Shown here: positions 1-6,412 of the stretch, in pieces
Layout of the letters: the number at the start of each line of letters is the position of its first letter
How positions within the stretch are numbered: position 1 is the first letter of the stretch
Assembly: GCA_016297555.1 (NCBI GenBank)
Contig: JAEDGK010000070.1
Coordinates: forward strand, 1-10,810
DNA: 10,810 nt
Direction: 5' to 3'
Source of the DNA: Clostridiaceae bacterium
GTDB lineage: Bacteria > Bacillota > Clostridia > Oscillospirales > Acutalibacteraceae
Translations under genes and position numbers: made by a program
The notes under the pieces: generated by a model
What the model was told of the DNA's origin: nothing
What the model saw: the letters and a program-made list of their open reading frames with translations, nothing else
Database searches by the model: none

Positions 1-56
1 AGCCATTTTCTTTATATATTCGTTTCTTTTGGTCTTCGCTTAGTGCGACAGCCCCA
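1..56 (-). other. Window-edge intergenic sequence with a possible insertion-sequence end
   Basis: These bases lie downstream of the GH5-like gene. On the minus strand, immediately after its stop codon, the sequence reads GGGGCTGTCGCACTAAGCG (positions 55-37). It resembles the GGGGCTGTC-type terminal inverted repeats I associate with IS1182-like elements. The minus-strand frame stays open to the window edge but has no start codon. No transcription terminator is visible between the gene and the edge. The identification is from memory of motif style only, and the other end of any element would lie outside the window. Confidence 0.25.
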
Positions 57-1364
57 TTATACTGTTTTATTCATTCCCGCAACGATGTTTGCTCCGAATT
101 TAACCTTGAATTTCATTTTCTTTTTTTCGGGCTTGATTTCAGCCGAAACGGCGCCGTAGCGGAATGCCTGCCTGAGCAGAGCCGCGGTATCCTTGTTTTC
201 GCTGAAATTTTTGGTTACAAGCGGCTTTGACCATTTTTCGCCGATTGCTTCATAGCTGTCATAAGTTAAATCGGCAGAGGGCAGATTTGCGGAGAAAAGG
301 AAGTCGCAGAGATTTCCGCTGCCCTTGAAATCACCAAAAAGCCATGAAATTCCCGCGTCGTTGAGTGCGGTGAGCGAATAGTCGAGATTTTCCTCCGACC
401 TTATCTTGCAGACGATGAACGGAATTCCTCCGCTCCTTAGCTCACGCACGCCCCTGACGAGAGAATTTGTTTCGTATGTGGTGTGAAAATGCGAATAAAG
501 ACCGAAGGCAATGTTTTTGCCCGCGCATTTTTCGGCGGCGGGCAGGGTTTCGGGCGCGCCGACGGCTTCAAAAATTATAATATGGTTTTCGTCAACGGTT
601 CGGATAGCTTTGTATATTCTCTGATAGAATTTATGAAGCGCGTCCAGCTTGCTTTCCCACTCGGCAAAGCGGTTGAGCGGTCTGTTAAGCAAATCATAGG
701 CTGCAACGGCGGGCTCATCTTTGAAATGGGCGGCAACCTGAGTCCACAGCCTGATTACGGCGTTCCTCGCCTCAAAGCCCGCTTTGGTTGATTCAAACAG
801 CACGCTTTCACTGTCTTTGCCGCAAGAGGAAGATGTGTTTTGAAAGCCGGGGGCGGAATGTAAATCAAAAATTACATAAAGCCCTGCTTTGCGGCATTTG
901 GAAACAAGCAGGTCAAGCCTGTCAAAGTCGATATCGGCTTTGCAGTTTTCTTCTTTGAAAAGATAATTATATCTCAGCGGAATTCTTACGCAGTTTGCGC
1001 CGAGCTTTGAGATATATTTCAAGTCGGCGGGCGTTATGAAGTTTTCCTCATATTTTTTGATGATTTCCCGTGCGCCGTAATTGCCGAAGCGGCTTTCAAG
1101 AGCGGAAAAGACGTCATATCCGCGTGAGGGAACGGGTAAATCCTCTTTTTGATAAAAGAAAAGGTCGTCATTGAGATTTATTCCGCGCAGTTCTACGCTT
1201 TCACCGCAGGCGGAAATAAATCCGCCGTTTTCGGCGCGCAGCAAATCGGCGTCGCAAATCGGCTTTTTTGCTCGGGCTTTAATGAAGCCGTAAGCCGCAG
1301 GCAAAACGGCGGCGGCAGCTCCCGCGGCACAGCCGGCAGCCATAATTTTTTCACTGTCCGTCAA
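57..1364 (-). CDS. Membrane-anchored GH5-like protein lacking both catalytic glutamates (probable pseudoenzyme)
   Basis: This 435-residue protein resembles glycoside hydrolase family 5 (cellulase superfamily, TIM barrel). Visible GH5 landmarks are VELRGINLN (57-65), the barrel arginine in CVRIPL (R127), DLHSAPG (167-173) with H169, YDLLNRP (223-229), the HFH stretch (292-294) and the late tryptophan in SWLFGDFKG (W341). The acid/base Glu of the usual NEP motif is Arg228 (NRP), and the nucleophile Glu expected after the hydrophobic strand PFIV is Lys320 (IVCKI). The usual H-x-Y is H-F-H. Catalysis by the normal retaining mechanism therefore looks impossible; a carbohydrate-binding or structural role is inferred. 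Residues 7-28 form one Ala-rich membrane segment or uncleaved signal, followed by the basic stretch KARAKK. The TTG start is chosen because AGGAGG (1373-1378) lies 8 nt upstream. The gene directly abuts the VanZ stop codon, so it is probably translationally coupled. The C-terminus is very basic (410-422). Confidence 0.8.
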   Translation of the reverse strand: MTDSEKIMAAGCAAGAAAAVLPAAYGFIKARAKKPICDADLLRAENGGFISACGESVELRGINLNDDLFFYQKEDLPVPSRGYDVFSALESRFGNYGAREIIKKYEENFITPADLKYISKLGANCVRIPLRYNYLFKEENCKADIDFDRLDLLVSKCRKAGLYVIFDLHSAPGFQNTSSSCGKDSESVLFESTKAGFEARNAVIRLWTQVAAHFKDEPAVAAYDLLNRPLNRFAEWESKLDALHKFYQRIYKAIRTVDENHIIIFEAVGAPETLPAAEKCAGKNIAFGLYSHFHTTYETNSLVRGVRELRSGGIPFIVCKIRSEENLDYSLTALNDAGISWLFGDFKGSGNLCDFLFSANLPSADLTYDSYEAIGEKWSKPLVTKNFSENKDTAALLRQAFRYGAVSAEIKPEKKKMKFKVKFGANIVAGMNKTV

Positions 1365-1805
1365 TTAAAGCTCCTCCTTTTTTGATTTTCGCTGTTTAAA
1401 TCGGGTAAAGAAAGAAATTATTATCCAAAGAGCGGCTATTCCGAGCGCCGCTCCGCAGCAGTCAACAAAAAGGTCAAACAGTCGGCACGCTCTGCCCTCC
1501 ACAAAGAGCTGATGAAATTCATCGCTTGCGGCGTAAGCCGCAGTCAAAATAAAGGTTAAAACCGGTCGGTAATATCCGAAAGAGGAATAGAGCGCCGTGA
1601 AAAGCAGAACTGCAAGCCCGGTAAATTCGAGAAAATGAGCCGCTTTTCTGATTATCCATATGCTAAAAGGCGAGCCGAGCCAAAACCGCACGCCGTCGCT
1701 GAGTTCCCGCGACTGATCGCCGTTTTGCGAAGAAAGATAGAATATAACAGCCATGCAGGCGGCGGTCAAAGTCCATGAGACTGTTTGAAAAATACGTTTT
1801 TTCAT
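1365..1805 (-). CDS. VanZ-family membrane protein
   Basis: This 146-residue integral membrane protein belongs to the VanZ-like family, named for the teicoplanin-resistance accessory protein; most members have no assigned function. It shows the family blocks in order: FYLSSQ near the end of TM1 (22-27), RKAAHFLEF (53-61) entering TM2, and SDEFHQLFVEGR (94-105) followed by DLFVDCCGAALG (111-122) leading into the last helix. About four membrane segments are visible (roughly 8-25, 55-75, 80-95, 113-134), and the C-terminal tail is basic. The length fits a stand-alone VanZ protein. The start ATG overlaps the upstream stop codon as TGATG, with AGAGG about 8 nt upstream. The neighbours are not a vancomycin cluster (no vanHAX), so glycopeptide resistance should not be assumed; an envelope role is more likely. 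Confidence 0.88.
   Translation of the reverse strand: MKKRIFQTVSWTLTAACMAVIFYLSSQNGDQSRELSDGVRFWLGSPFSIWIIRKAAHFLEFTGLAVLLFTALYSSFGYYRPVLTFILTAAYAASDEFHQLFVEGRACRLFDLFVDCCGAALGIAALWIIISFFTRFKQRKSKKEEL
1373..1378 (-). promoter_or_regulatory. Ribosome binding site setting a TTG start (GH5-like gene)
   Basis: A perfect AGGAGG sits 8 nt before TTG at 1364-1362 and lies inside the last codons of the upstream VanZ gene. The first in-frame ATG is seven codons further in and has no better site, so TTG is preferred. Confidence 0.8.
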
Positions 1806-3424
1806 CAGTCAAACCTCTTTGCACCTATAAAGCTGACGGTGTTTTCCGAGCCTGCAACGGTTATTCCCTCGATATCCTCCGCCGTAACAAATCGGCTTGA
1901 GCGTGAATAAAGGGGGAAGCAGACGGCTTGCTGTAAAATATAGGTTTCCGCTGTATAGCAGCCGCCGAGCAGCTCGTCGTCGCCCTCGGATTCAAGCAGT
2001 CTGCCGATTATCATATCGTATTCCTCCGAGGGGAAACGGAAAATTCCGCCGCCCTCAAACGAGGCAAGAAAATCAACAGCACTTTCATACGGAGATTCAA
2101 CGCCCGTCAGAGCAATCTGATAATTGCCCGCTTCAACCGCGCTCAAAATCTCATCGGAGGTTTTGTTGACAACGGTTACGGCAATGCCTATGCCCATGGT
2201 CTGCTGCCAGATTTGGAGCTGGCGGCGCACGGCTGAGTCAAGCCACTCGGGGCAGAGCACGGTCAGAGTTATTTTATCCGTTTCAAGCTCGGTCAGAGCC
2301 TGCTGCCAAAGAGCGGAGGCAGATGAGGTGTTGTATTCGATTGACGGGGTTTGGGAGCCTGCCGCCTCGCGGTAGTTCTTTCCGCCCGCACTGCAGCTTT
2401 CGGGAATAAATCCGCTCATAGGCTTTGCGTTATCCGTTTCGGCAAAAAGCTCCCTGTTGACTGAGCTGCAAAGAGCAAGGCGCAGATTTTTATTTTTAAG
2501 ATATTTGTCCGAGCAGTTAAAGAAGAAACCGAAAACCGAGTTGGCGGATTCCTTGACGGTTACGGAGTTTTCGGGGGTTGCGCAGTCGGGCGGCAAAAGC
2601 GCGGCGCTGAGATTGCCTGCGGCAATCTTTTTTGCAACCGAATCGTAATCGGAGTCAAAGCTGAAGCTGACCGAGGAGGGAACAACCGTCTGACTGCCCG
2701 AATAGAATTTGTTTCTCTTGATTGTCAGCGATGATTCTGAATCCCACGAGCTGACATAGAAAGGTCCGTTGCAGAGAATGTGCTTGTTTGAAAGCCCGTA
2801 ACGCCCGTTCATGGCATTGAAAAATTCTTCGTTGCAGGGCATAAAAACGCTTTCGGTCAGCCTTTCGAGCAAATCGGGGCAGGCTTCGTGCAGCTTTATA
2901 ACAAGCGTGTTTTCGTCGGGCGCATAAACTCCGAGCGAATCAACGCCGAGTGCGCCCGAATAGATTTCATAGGCATTTTCTATCGGAAAGAGCACATGAG
3001 CGTATCTCGAGCCCGTCTGCGGAGAAACGGCTCGCTTCATTGCAAAAACAAAATCGGCGGAGGTTACGGTTTCGGCAGAAAACTTTTTATAGAATTCCTC
3101 GCCGAACTCGTTTTTGAGCGAGATGGGGCAGTACCACTCCGTTCCCGGCTTCAGATGAAAAGTATATTGCAAACCGTCGGAGGATATCTCCCATGTTTCG
3201 GCCAATCCGGGTATAACTTCTCCGTCTGCCGAAAGGCGCACAAGCCCCTCAAAGGTGTTGTTTATTATAAGCTGAGCGTCGGATTCCTTGGCATACTGCG
3301 GGTCAAGGGTTGAGGGGGAGGCGCTCAGAGCATAAAAAATCTGTTTGTCCTCACCTCTGCCCGAGCAGGATGCAAGAGAAAAAATCAAAACAGCCGTTAA
3401 TATCACAGAAAACAATCGCTTCAT
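1805..3424 (-). CDS. ABC transporter family 5 substrate-binding lipoprotein (OppA/DppA type)
   Basis: This 539-residue extracellular solute-binding protein (SBP_bac_5 family) typically binds oligopeptides or similar ligands for an ABC importer. A lipoprotein signal is clear: basic MKR, a hydrophobic core, and lipobox LASC with Cys20 as the lipidated residue. Family landmarks follow: LDPQYAK (40-46), NTFEGLVRL (56-64), PGLAETWEISSDG (72-84), YTFHLKPGTEW (87-97) and VTSADFVFAMKRAVSP (about 120-135). The length is normal for the family. The ATG at 3424 is chosen over an ATG six codons upstream because GGAGGA (3431-3436) lies 6 nt before it and the signal peptide then starts cleanly. It overlaps the topB stop by ATGA and the vanZ start by TGATG. 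No permease or ATPase gene is present in the window, so it is an orphan binding protein that may pair with a remote transporter or act as a sensor (inference). Confidence 0.92.
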   Translation of the reverse strand: MKRLFSVILTAVLIFSLASCSGRGEDKQIFYALSASPSTLDPQYAKESDAQLIINNTFEGLVRLSADGEVIPGLAETWEISSDGLQYTFHLKPGTEWYCPISLKNEFGEEFYKKFSAETVTSADFVFAMKRAVSPQTGSRYAHVLFPIENAYEIYSGALGVDSLGVYAPDENTLVIKLHEACPDLLERLTESVFMPCNEEFFNAMNGRYGLSNKHILCNGPFYVSSWDSESSLTIKRNKFYSGSQTVVPSSVSFSFDSDYDSVAKKIAAGNLSAALLPPDCATPENSVTVKESANSVFGFFFNCSDKYLKNKNLRLALCSSVNRELFAETDNAKPMSGFIPESCSAGGKNYREAAGSQTPSIEYNTSSASALWQQALTELETDKITLTVLCPEWLDSAVRRQLQIWQQTMGIGIAVTVVNKTSDEILSAVEAGNYQIALTGVESPYESAVDFLASFEGGGIFRFPSEEYDMIIGRLLESEGDDELLGGCYTAETYILQQAVCFPLYSRSSRFVTAEDIEGITVAGSENTVSFIGAKRFD

Positions 3425-5598
3425 TTGTTTTCCTCCATCCATTTTGCAAGCTGGTCGGCAAGCGGATTGCCGGCGGTTTTTTGCTTTGCCTGCTGCTGCA
3501 TATAGCGGGCAACATCTCTTTTGCCCGCGCCCGCGCTTTCTTTCCTCTTTTCAAAATCCGAAAGCTTTTCACGGTAGCCGCAGACGCAGTAAAACGCTTT
3601 TTTATCGCCCTCGCCGCGCATTTCAAGCTTTTTGTGACATTCGGGGCAGCGGGCGTTTGTGATAACGGAAATGCTCTTTCTGTAGCCGCATTCCCTGTCC
3701 TGACAAACGAGCATTTTTCCTTTTTTGCCGTTGACTTCAAGCAGATATTTGCCGCATTCGGGGCAGGGCTCGCGGGTCATATTGTCATGCCTGTATTTCA
3801 CATCGCCGTTTTTAACGGCGTTAACGAGCGCGCCTGCGTAGGAACGCATTTCTTCAATGAATTTTCCGCTGTCCGCGCTGCCTTTGGCAATCAGAGAAAG
3901 CCGCTGTTCCCAACGGGCGGTAAGCTCGGCGGATTTAAGGTCGGGCGGCACTATTTCAATAAGCTGTCTGCCCTTTGAGGTCGGGAATATCTCTCTGCCT
4001 CTGCGCTCAACGCAGAAAGAGTCAAAGAGCTTTTCGATAATGTCGGCTCGGGTTGCGGGAGTTCCGAGCCCGCCCGCTGTTTTCAGAGCGTCACGCAGAG
4101 AGCCGTCGTCAACCTGACCCGTCGGGTTTTCCATTGCCGAAAGCAAGGTTGCTTCGGTGTATCTTGCAGGGGGAGCGGTTTTGCCCGCGCAAAGGCGCAC
4201 CCCATTAACGGGAAGCGTCGCGCCCTGAACAAGTGACGGGAGCTGCTGAGACGCAAGGTCGTCGCCGTCATCGTCATCATCGGAAAGTGAAGAATCGTAA
4301 AGTGCTTTCCAGCCTGCGGATTTTACCGTTTGACCCTTTGTGTAAAATTTGTGCTTGCCCACGGTTATTGTTACCTGCATTTCGTCATATTCAAACGGCG
4401 CGCTCAGAACAGCAAGAAAGCGGCGCACAACAAGATCATATATATGCCGTTCCTCGCGCGAAAGCTTGTTGAGGTCAACATATTGCTCGGTGGGAATTAT
4501 GGCGTGGTGATCCGTGACCTTTGCGTCATTGACGATGTATTTCAGAGAAAGCGGCTTTGTTCTGAGAACGGCGTTTGCCGCTTCTTTGTAAGGACCGACG
4601 GCAATCGCTCTGAGCCTCTCGGGCAAAGTAGCCGCAACATCTTTTGTGATATATCTTGAATCCGTTCTCGGATAGGTCAGCAGCTTGTGCGTTTCATAAA
4701 GGCTCTGCATCAATGAAAGAGTCTGCTTTGCCGAATAGCCGTATTTTTTGTTTGCATCGCGCTGAAGCTCGGTCAAATCATAGGCGGCGGGAGGCGCTTT
4801 GAAGCGATAGACCTTTTTAACCTCCGAAAGCACGCCGCGCTTGCCTTTTACATCATCGGCAACCGACTGAGCCGCCGCTGCGTCAAAAAAGCGAGCCTGA
4901 CTGTGTGAATCTTTATATATCGCGGAAAATCCGCCGAAATCAGCCTTTACGGTGAAATAATCCTTGGGTCTGAATTTCAAAATTTCATCCTCACGCTTAA
5001 CTATCATTGCAAGGGTGGGGGTCTGAACTCTGCCTGCCGAAAGCTGGGCGTTATGCTTGCAGGTGAGCGCACGGCTGACATTCAGCCCTATGAGCCAGTC
5101 CGCCTCGGCGCGGCACTGCGCGCTTTTATAGAGATTATCATATTGCGAAGCGGGTTTTAGTGAAGCGAAGCCCTCTTTTATCGCTTTGTCCGTCTGTGAA
5201 GAAATCCAGAGGCGGAGCATGGGCTTTCTGCAATTTGCTTTCTGAATTATCCAGCGGGCAACAAGCTCGCCCTCACGCCCCGCGTCGGTTGCAATAACCA
5301 CCTTATCAACCTCGGAGCTGCCGAGCAGAGAGCTGACAGCCTTGAATTGCTTGGAGGTCTGACCGATAACTACAAGCTTCATATGCTTTGGCAGCATGGG
5401 GAGATCCTCCATACGCCAGGTTTTGTATTTATTGTCATATGCCTCGGGGTCGGCAAGAGTTACCAGATGACCGAGAGCCCATGTTACTATATATTTATCG
5501 CCGATAATGCAGCCGTTTCCGTTTTTTTTGCAGCCCAAAACCCGCGCAATGTCACGCGCGACAGACGGCTTTTCCGCCAAAACAAGAGTTTTTGCCAA
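3421..5598 (-). CDS. topB: DNA topoisomerase III (type IA)
   Basis: Type IA topoisomerase that relaxes and decatenates DNA by passing strands through a transient single-strand break. From the TTG start the protein has 725 residues, close to Bacillus subtilis TopB. The TOPRIM domain starts at once with LAEKPSVARD (Glu9) and includes ATDAGREGE (103-111), the DAGREGE form usual in Bacillota TopB. NVSRALT and AGRVQTPTLA follow, then the active-site tyrosine in YPRTDSRY (Tyr309) and DHHAIIPTE. An acidic loop (439-447) is present. The C-terminus has two Cys4 zinc ribbons: C612, C615, C632, C637 and C651, C654, C671, C673. An upstream in-frame ATG at 5664 would add 22 residues unlike the family and has no ribosome binding site; TTG at 5598 has GGAG 8 nt upstream and gives the family N-terminus MAKTLVLAEKPS. 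It is the first gene of the minus-strand operon and overlaps the next gene by ATGA. Confidence 0.95.
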   Translation of the reverse strand: MAKTLVLAEKPSVARDIARVLGCKKNGNGCIIGDKYIVTWALGHLVTLADPEAYDNKYKTWRMEDLPMLPKHMKLVVIGQTSKQFKAVSSLLGSSEVDKVVIATDAGREGELVARWIIQKANCRKPMLRLWISSQTDKAIKEGFASLKPASQYDNLYKSAQCRAEADWLIGLNVSRALTCKHNAQLSAGRVQTPTLAMIVKREDEILKFRPKDYFTVKADFGGFSAIYKDSHSQARFFDAAAAQSVADDVKGKRGVLSEVKKVYRFKAPPAAYDLTELQRDANKKYGYSAKQTLSLMQSLYETHKLLTYPRTDSRYITKDVAATLPERLRAIAVGPYKEAANAVLRTKPLSLKYIVNDAKVTDHHAIIPTEQYVDLNKLSREERHIYDLVVRRFLAVLSAPFEYDEMQVTITVGKHKFYTKGQTVKSAGWKALYDSSLSDDDDDGDDLASQQLPSLVQGATLPVNGVRLCAGKTAPPARYTEATLLSAMENPTGQVDDGSLRDALKTAGGLGTPATRADIIEKLFDSFCVERRGREIFPTSKGRQLIEIVPPDLKSAELTARWEQRLSLIAKGSADSGKFIEEMRSYAGALVNAVKNGDVKYRHDNMTREPCPECGKYLLEVNGKKGKMLVCQDRECGYRKSISVITNARCPECHKKLEMRGEGDKKAFYCVCGYREKLSDFEKRKESAGAGKRDVARYMQQQAKQKTAGNPLADQLAKWMEENK

Positions 5599-5606
5599 AA
5601 TATCCG

Positions 5607-5610
5607 CTCC
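5607..5610 (-). promoter_or_regulatory. Ribosome binding site setting the topB TTG start
   Basis: On the minus strand GGAG lies 8 nt before TTG 5598-5596. The alternative ATG at 5664-5662 follows an AT-only stretch without a purine-rich site. This supports the shorter protein. Confidence 0.6.
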
Positions 5611-5664
5611 GTTCCGTAGTGAAGCAACCCTGAAATCAATCGCTTCATCAATATATTTATCCAT

Positions 5665-5711
5665 ATTATATGATATCAGAAATAATACCGGTTTATTTTC
5701 TGAATTTGCAA
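5665..5711 (-). promoter_or_regulatory. Candidate promoter(s) of the topB operon
   Basis: On the minus strand TTGCAA (5711-5706) is followed after 18 nt by TATTAT (5687-5682). A perfect TATAAT also lies at 5670-5665, but with no good -35 at the usual spacing. If TATAAT is used, transcription would begin within or just past the upstream ATG at 5664, excluding that start codon. Both calls rest on consensus matching in very AT-rich DNA. Confidence 0.35.
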
Positions 5712-5813
5712 TATAATCAAATTTATCGGCAAAGTTTTTCGGCTTTTTACAAAACTGCTTGCTAAGGGAGTAAAAAAAGTCCGGAGAGCTTTATTTTTAT
5801 CGCAAACAATTAT

Positions 5814-5856
5814 TTGACACACTTGCAAAATCCGCGCCGATATGATATTATCATAT
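5814..5856 (+). promoter_or_regulatory. Candidate promoter and palindromic operator upstream of the HEXXH gene
   Basis: TTGACA (5814-5819) has TATGAT 21 nt downstream (5841-5846), which is longer than ideal. A second pairing is TTGCAA (5824-5829), 16 nt, TATTAT (5846-5851). The inverted repeat ATATGATA-T-TATCATAT (5840-5856) overlaps both possible -10 boxes, as a repressor operator would. The intergenic region of about 210 bp is otherwise AT-rich, with no riboswitch-like or terminator-like structure that I can see. Confidence 0.4.
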
Positions 5857-5881
5857 AAATAACTGTATAGTGGGTGATGTT

Positions 5882-6412
5882 TTGAAAAAAATCAGAGCCG
5901 TCCTGTTTTATTTGTGGCAGTTTACTTTTGCGCTGCTTCAAAATATTATCGGGCTGATTATGCTGGCAATCTACAAGCCGAAAGGCGCTCAGAGCGAATG
6001 GTATCACAACGCGCTGATAACCTATATCGATAAGAAGAATTTCGGCGGCGTTTCTCTCGGTATGTTTATTTTCATCAACAAAAACAAAACAGGCGACGCG
6101 CTTCACGACATCAAAATCCACGAATACGGTCACACTGTTCAGTCAATGCTTTTGGGTCCTGTATGGCTGCTTGTTATTGCCCTTCCGTCGGTCATCTGGT
6201 GTTCCCTGCCCGCTCTTGTAAAGCTCAGAAAAGAGAAAAACATTTCCTACTATTGGCTTTACTGCGAGGGCTGGTCAAACCTATGCGGTCTTTGGGCGAC
6301 AAAAGAGAGGTTTTTAACCGCAGAATGTCTCAACAGGGGCAGATACGGCAAGCCGATTAATCCCAACAGAAACAAGCGAAAAGATATTAAAGGCAGAAGG
6401 AGACAGAAATAG
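5882..6412 (+). CDS. Small membrane protein with HEXXH zinc-binding motif, function unknown
   Basis: This 176-residue protein has a hydrophobic N-terminal segment (about 6-30), a middle region with GGVSLGMFIFI (55-65), the motif HEYGH (80-84), and a second hydrophobic segment right after it (about 89-113). YCEGWSNLCG (127-136) follows, then a strongly basic tail (162-175). HEXXH is the zinc-binding and catalytic motif of many metallopeptidases; Glu129 in CEGWSN could be a third ligand (inference). I recall uncharacterised homologues with a similar HEYGH block followed by a GP-x4-5-PS membrane stretch, but no described function. TTG at 5882 is preferred because GGTGA (5873-5877) lies just upstream and it gives MKKIRAVLFY; GTG at 5870 has no ribosome binding site. 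The stop overlaps the next gene's GTG (TAGTG), so the two are co-translated. It may be a membrane protease or an inactive relative. Confidence 0.75.
   Translation: MKKIRAVLFYLWQFTFALLQNIIGLIMLAIYKPKGAQSEWYHNALITYIDKKNFGGVSLGMFIFINKNKTGDALHDIKIHEYGHTVQSMLLGPVWLLVIALPSVIWCSLPALVKLRKEKNISYYWLYCEGWSNLCGLWATKERFLTAECLNRGRYGKPINPNRNKRKDIKGRRRQK

Noticed and set aside
1365..1805. Vancomycin/teicoplanin resistance locus
   Set aside because: VanZ family alone is not evidence of glycopeptide resistance; no vanHAX-type genes or VanRS regulators are present in the window.
3351..3740. 129-codon minus-strand frame inside the 3' end of topB
   Set aside because: Alternative frame of the zinc-ribbon coding region; Lys/Arg-rich shadow with no ribosome binding site and no recognisable domain.
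3310..3978. 222-codon plus-strand open frame across the binding-protein/topB junction
   Set aside because: It lies antisense to two well-supported genes, has low-complexity Phe/Ala-rich composition typical of antisense frames, and matches no family I recognise.
3421..5598. topB as a marker of an integrated plasmid or conjugative element
   Set aside because: Such elements often carry TopB, but no relaxase, type IV secretion, integrase or partition gene is present, and the protein resembles chromosomal Bacillota TopB.
5599..5664. N-terminal extension of topoisomerase III from ATG 5664
   Set aside because: No ribosome binding site before this ATG, and the 22 added residues precede the normal family N-terminus; the TTG at 5598 fits better.
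5665..5881. Riboswitch or structured leader in the divergent intergenic region
   Set aside because: No conserved riboswitch motif, anti-terminator or terminator hairpin was seen; only AT-rich promoter-like sequence and short palindromes.
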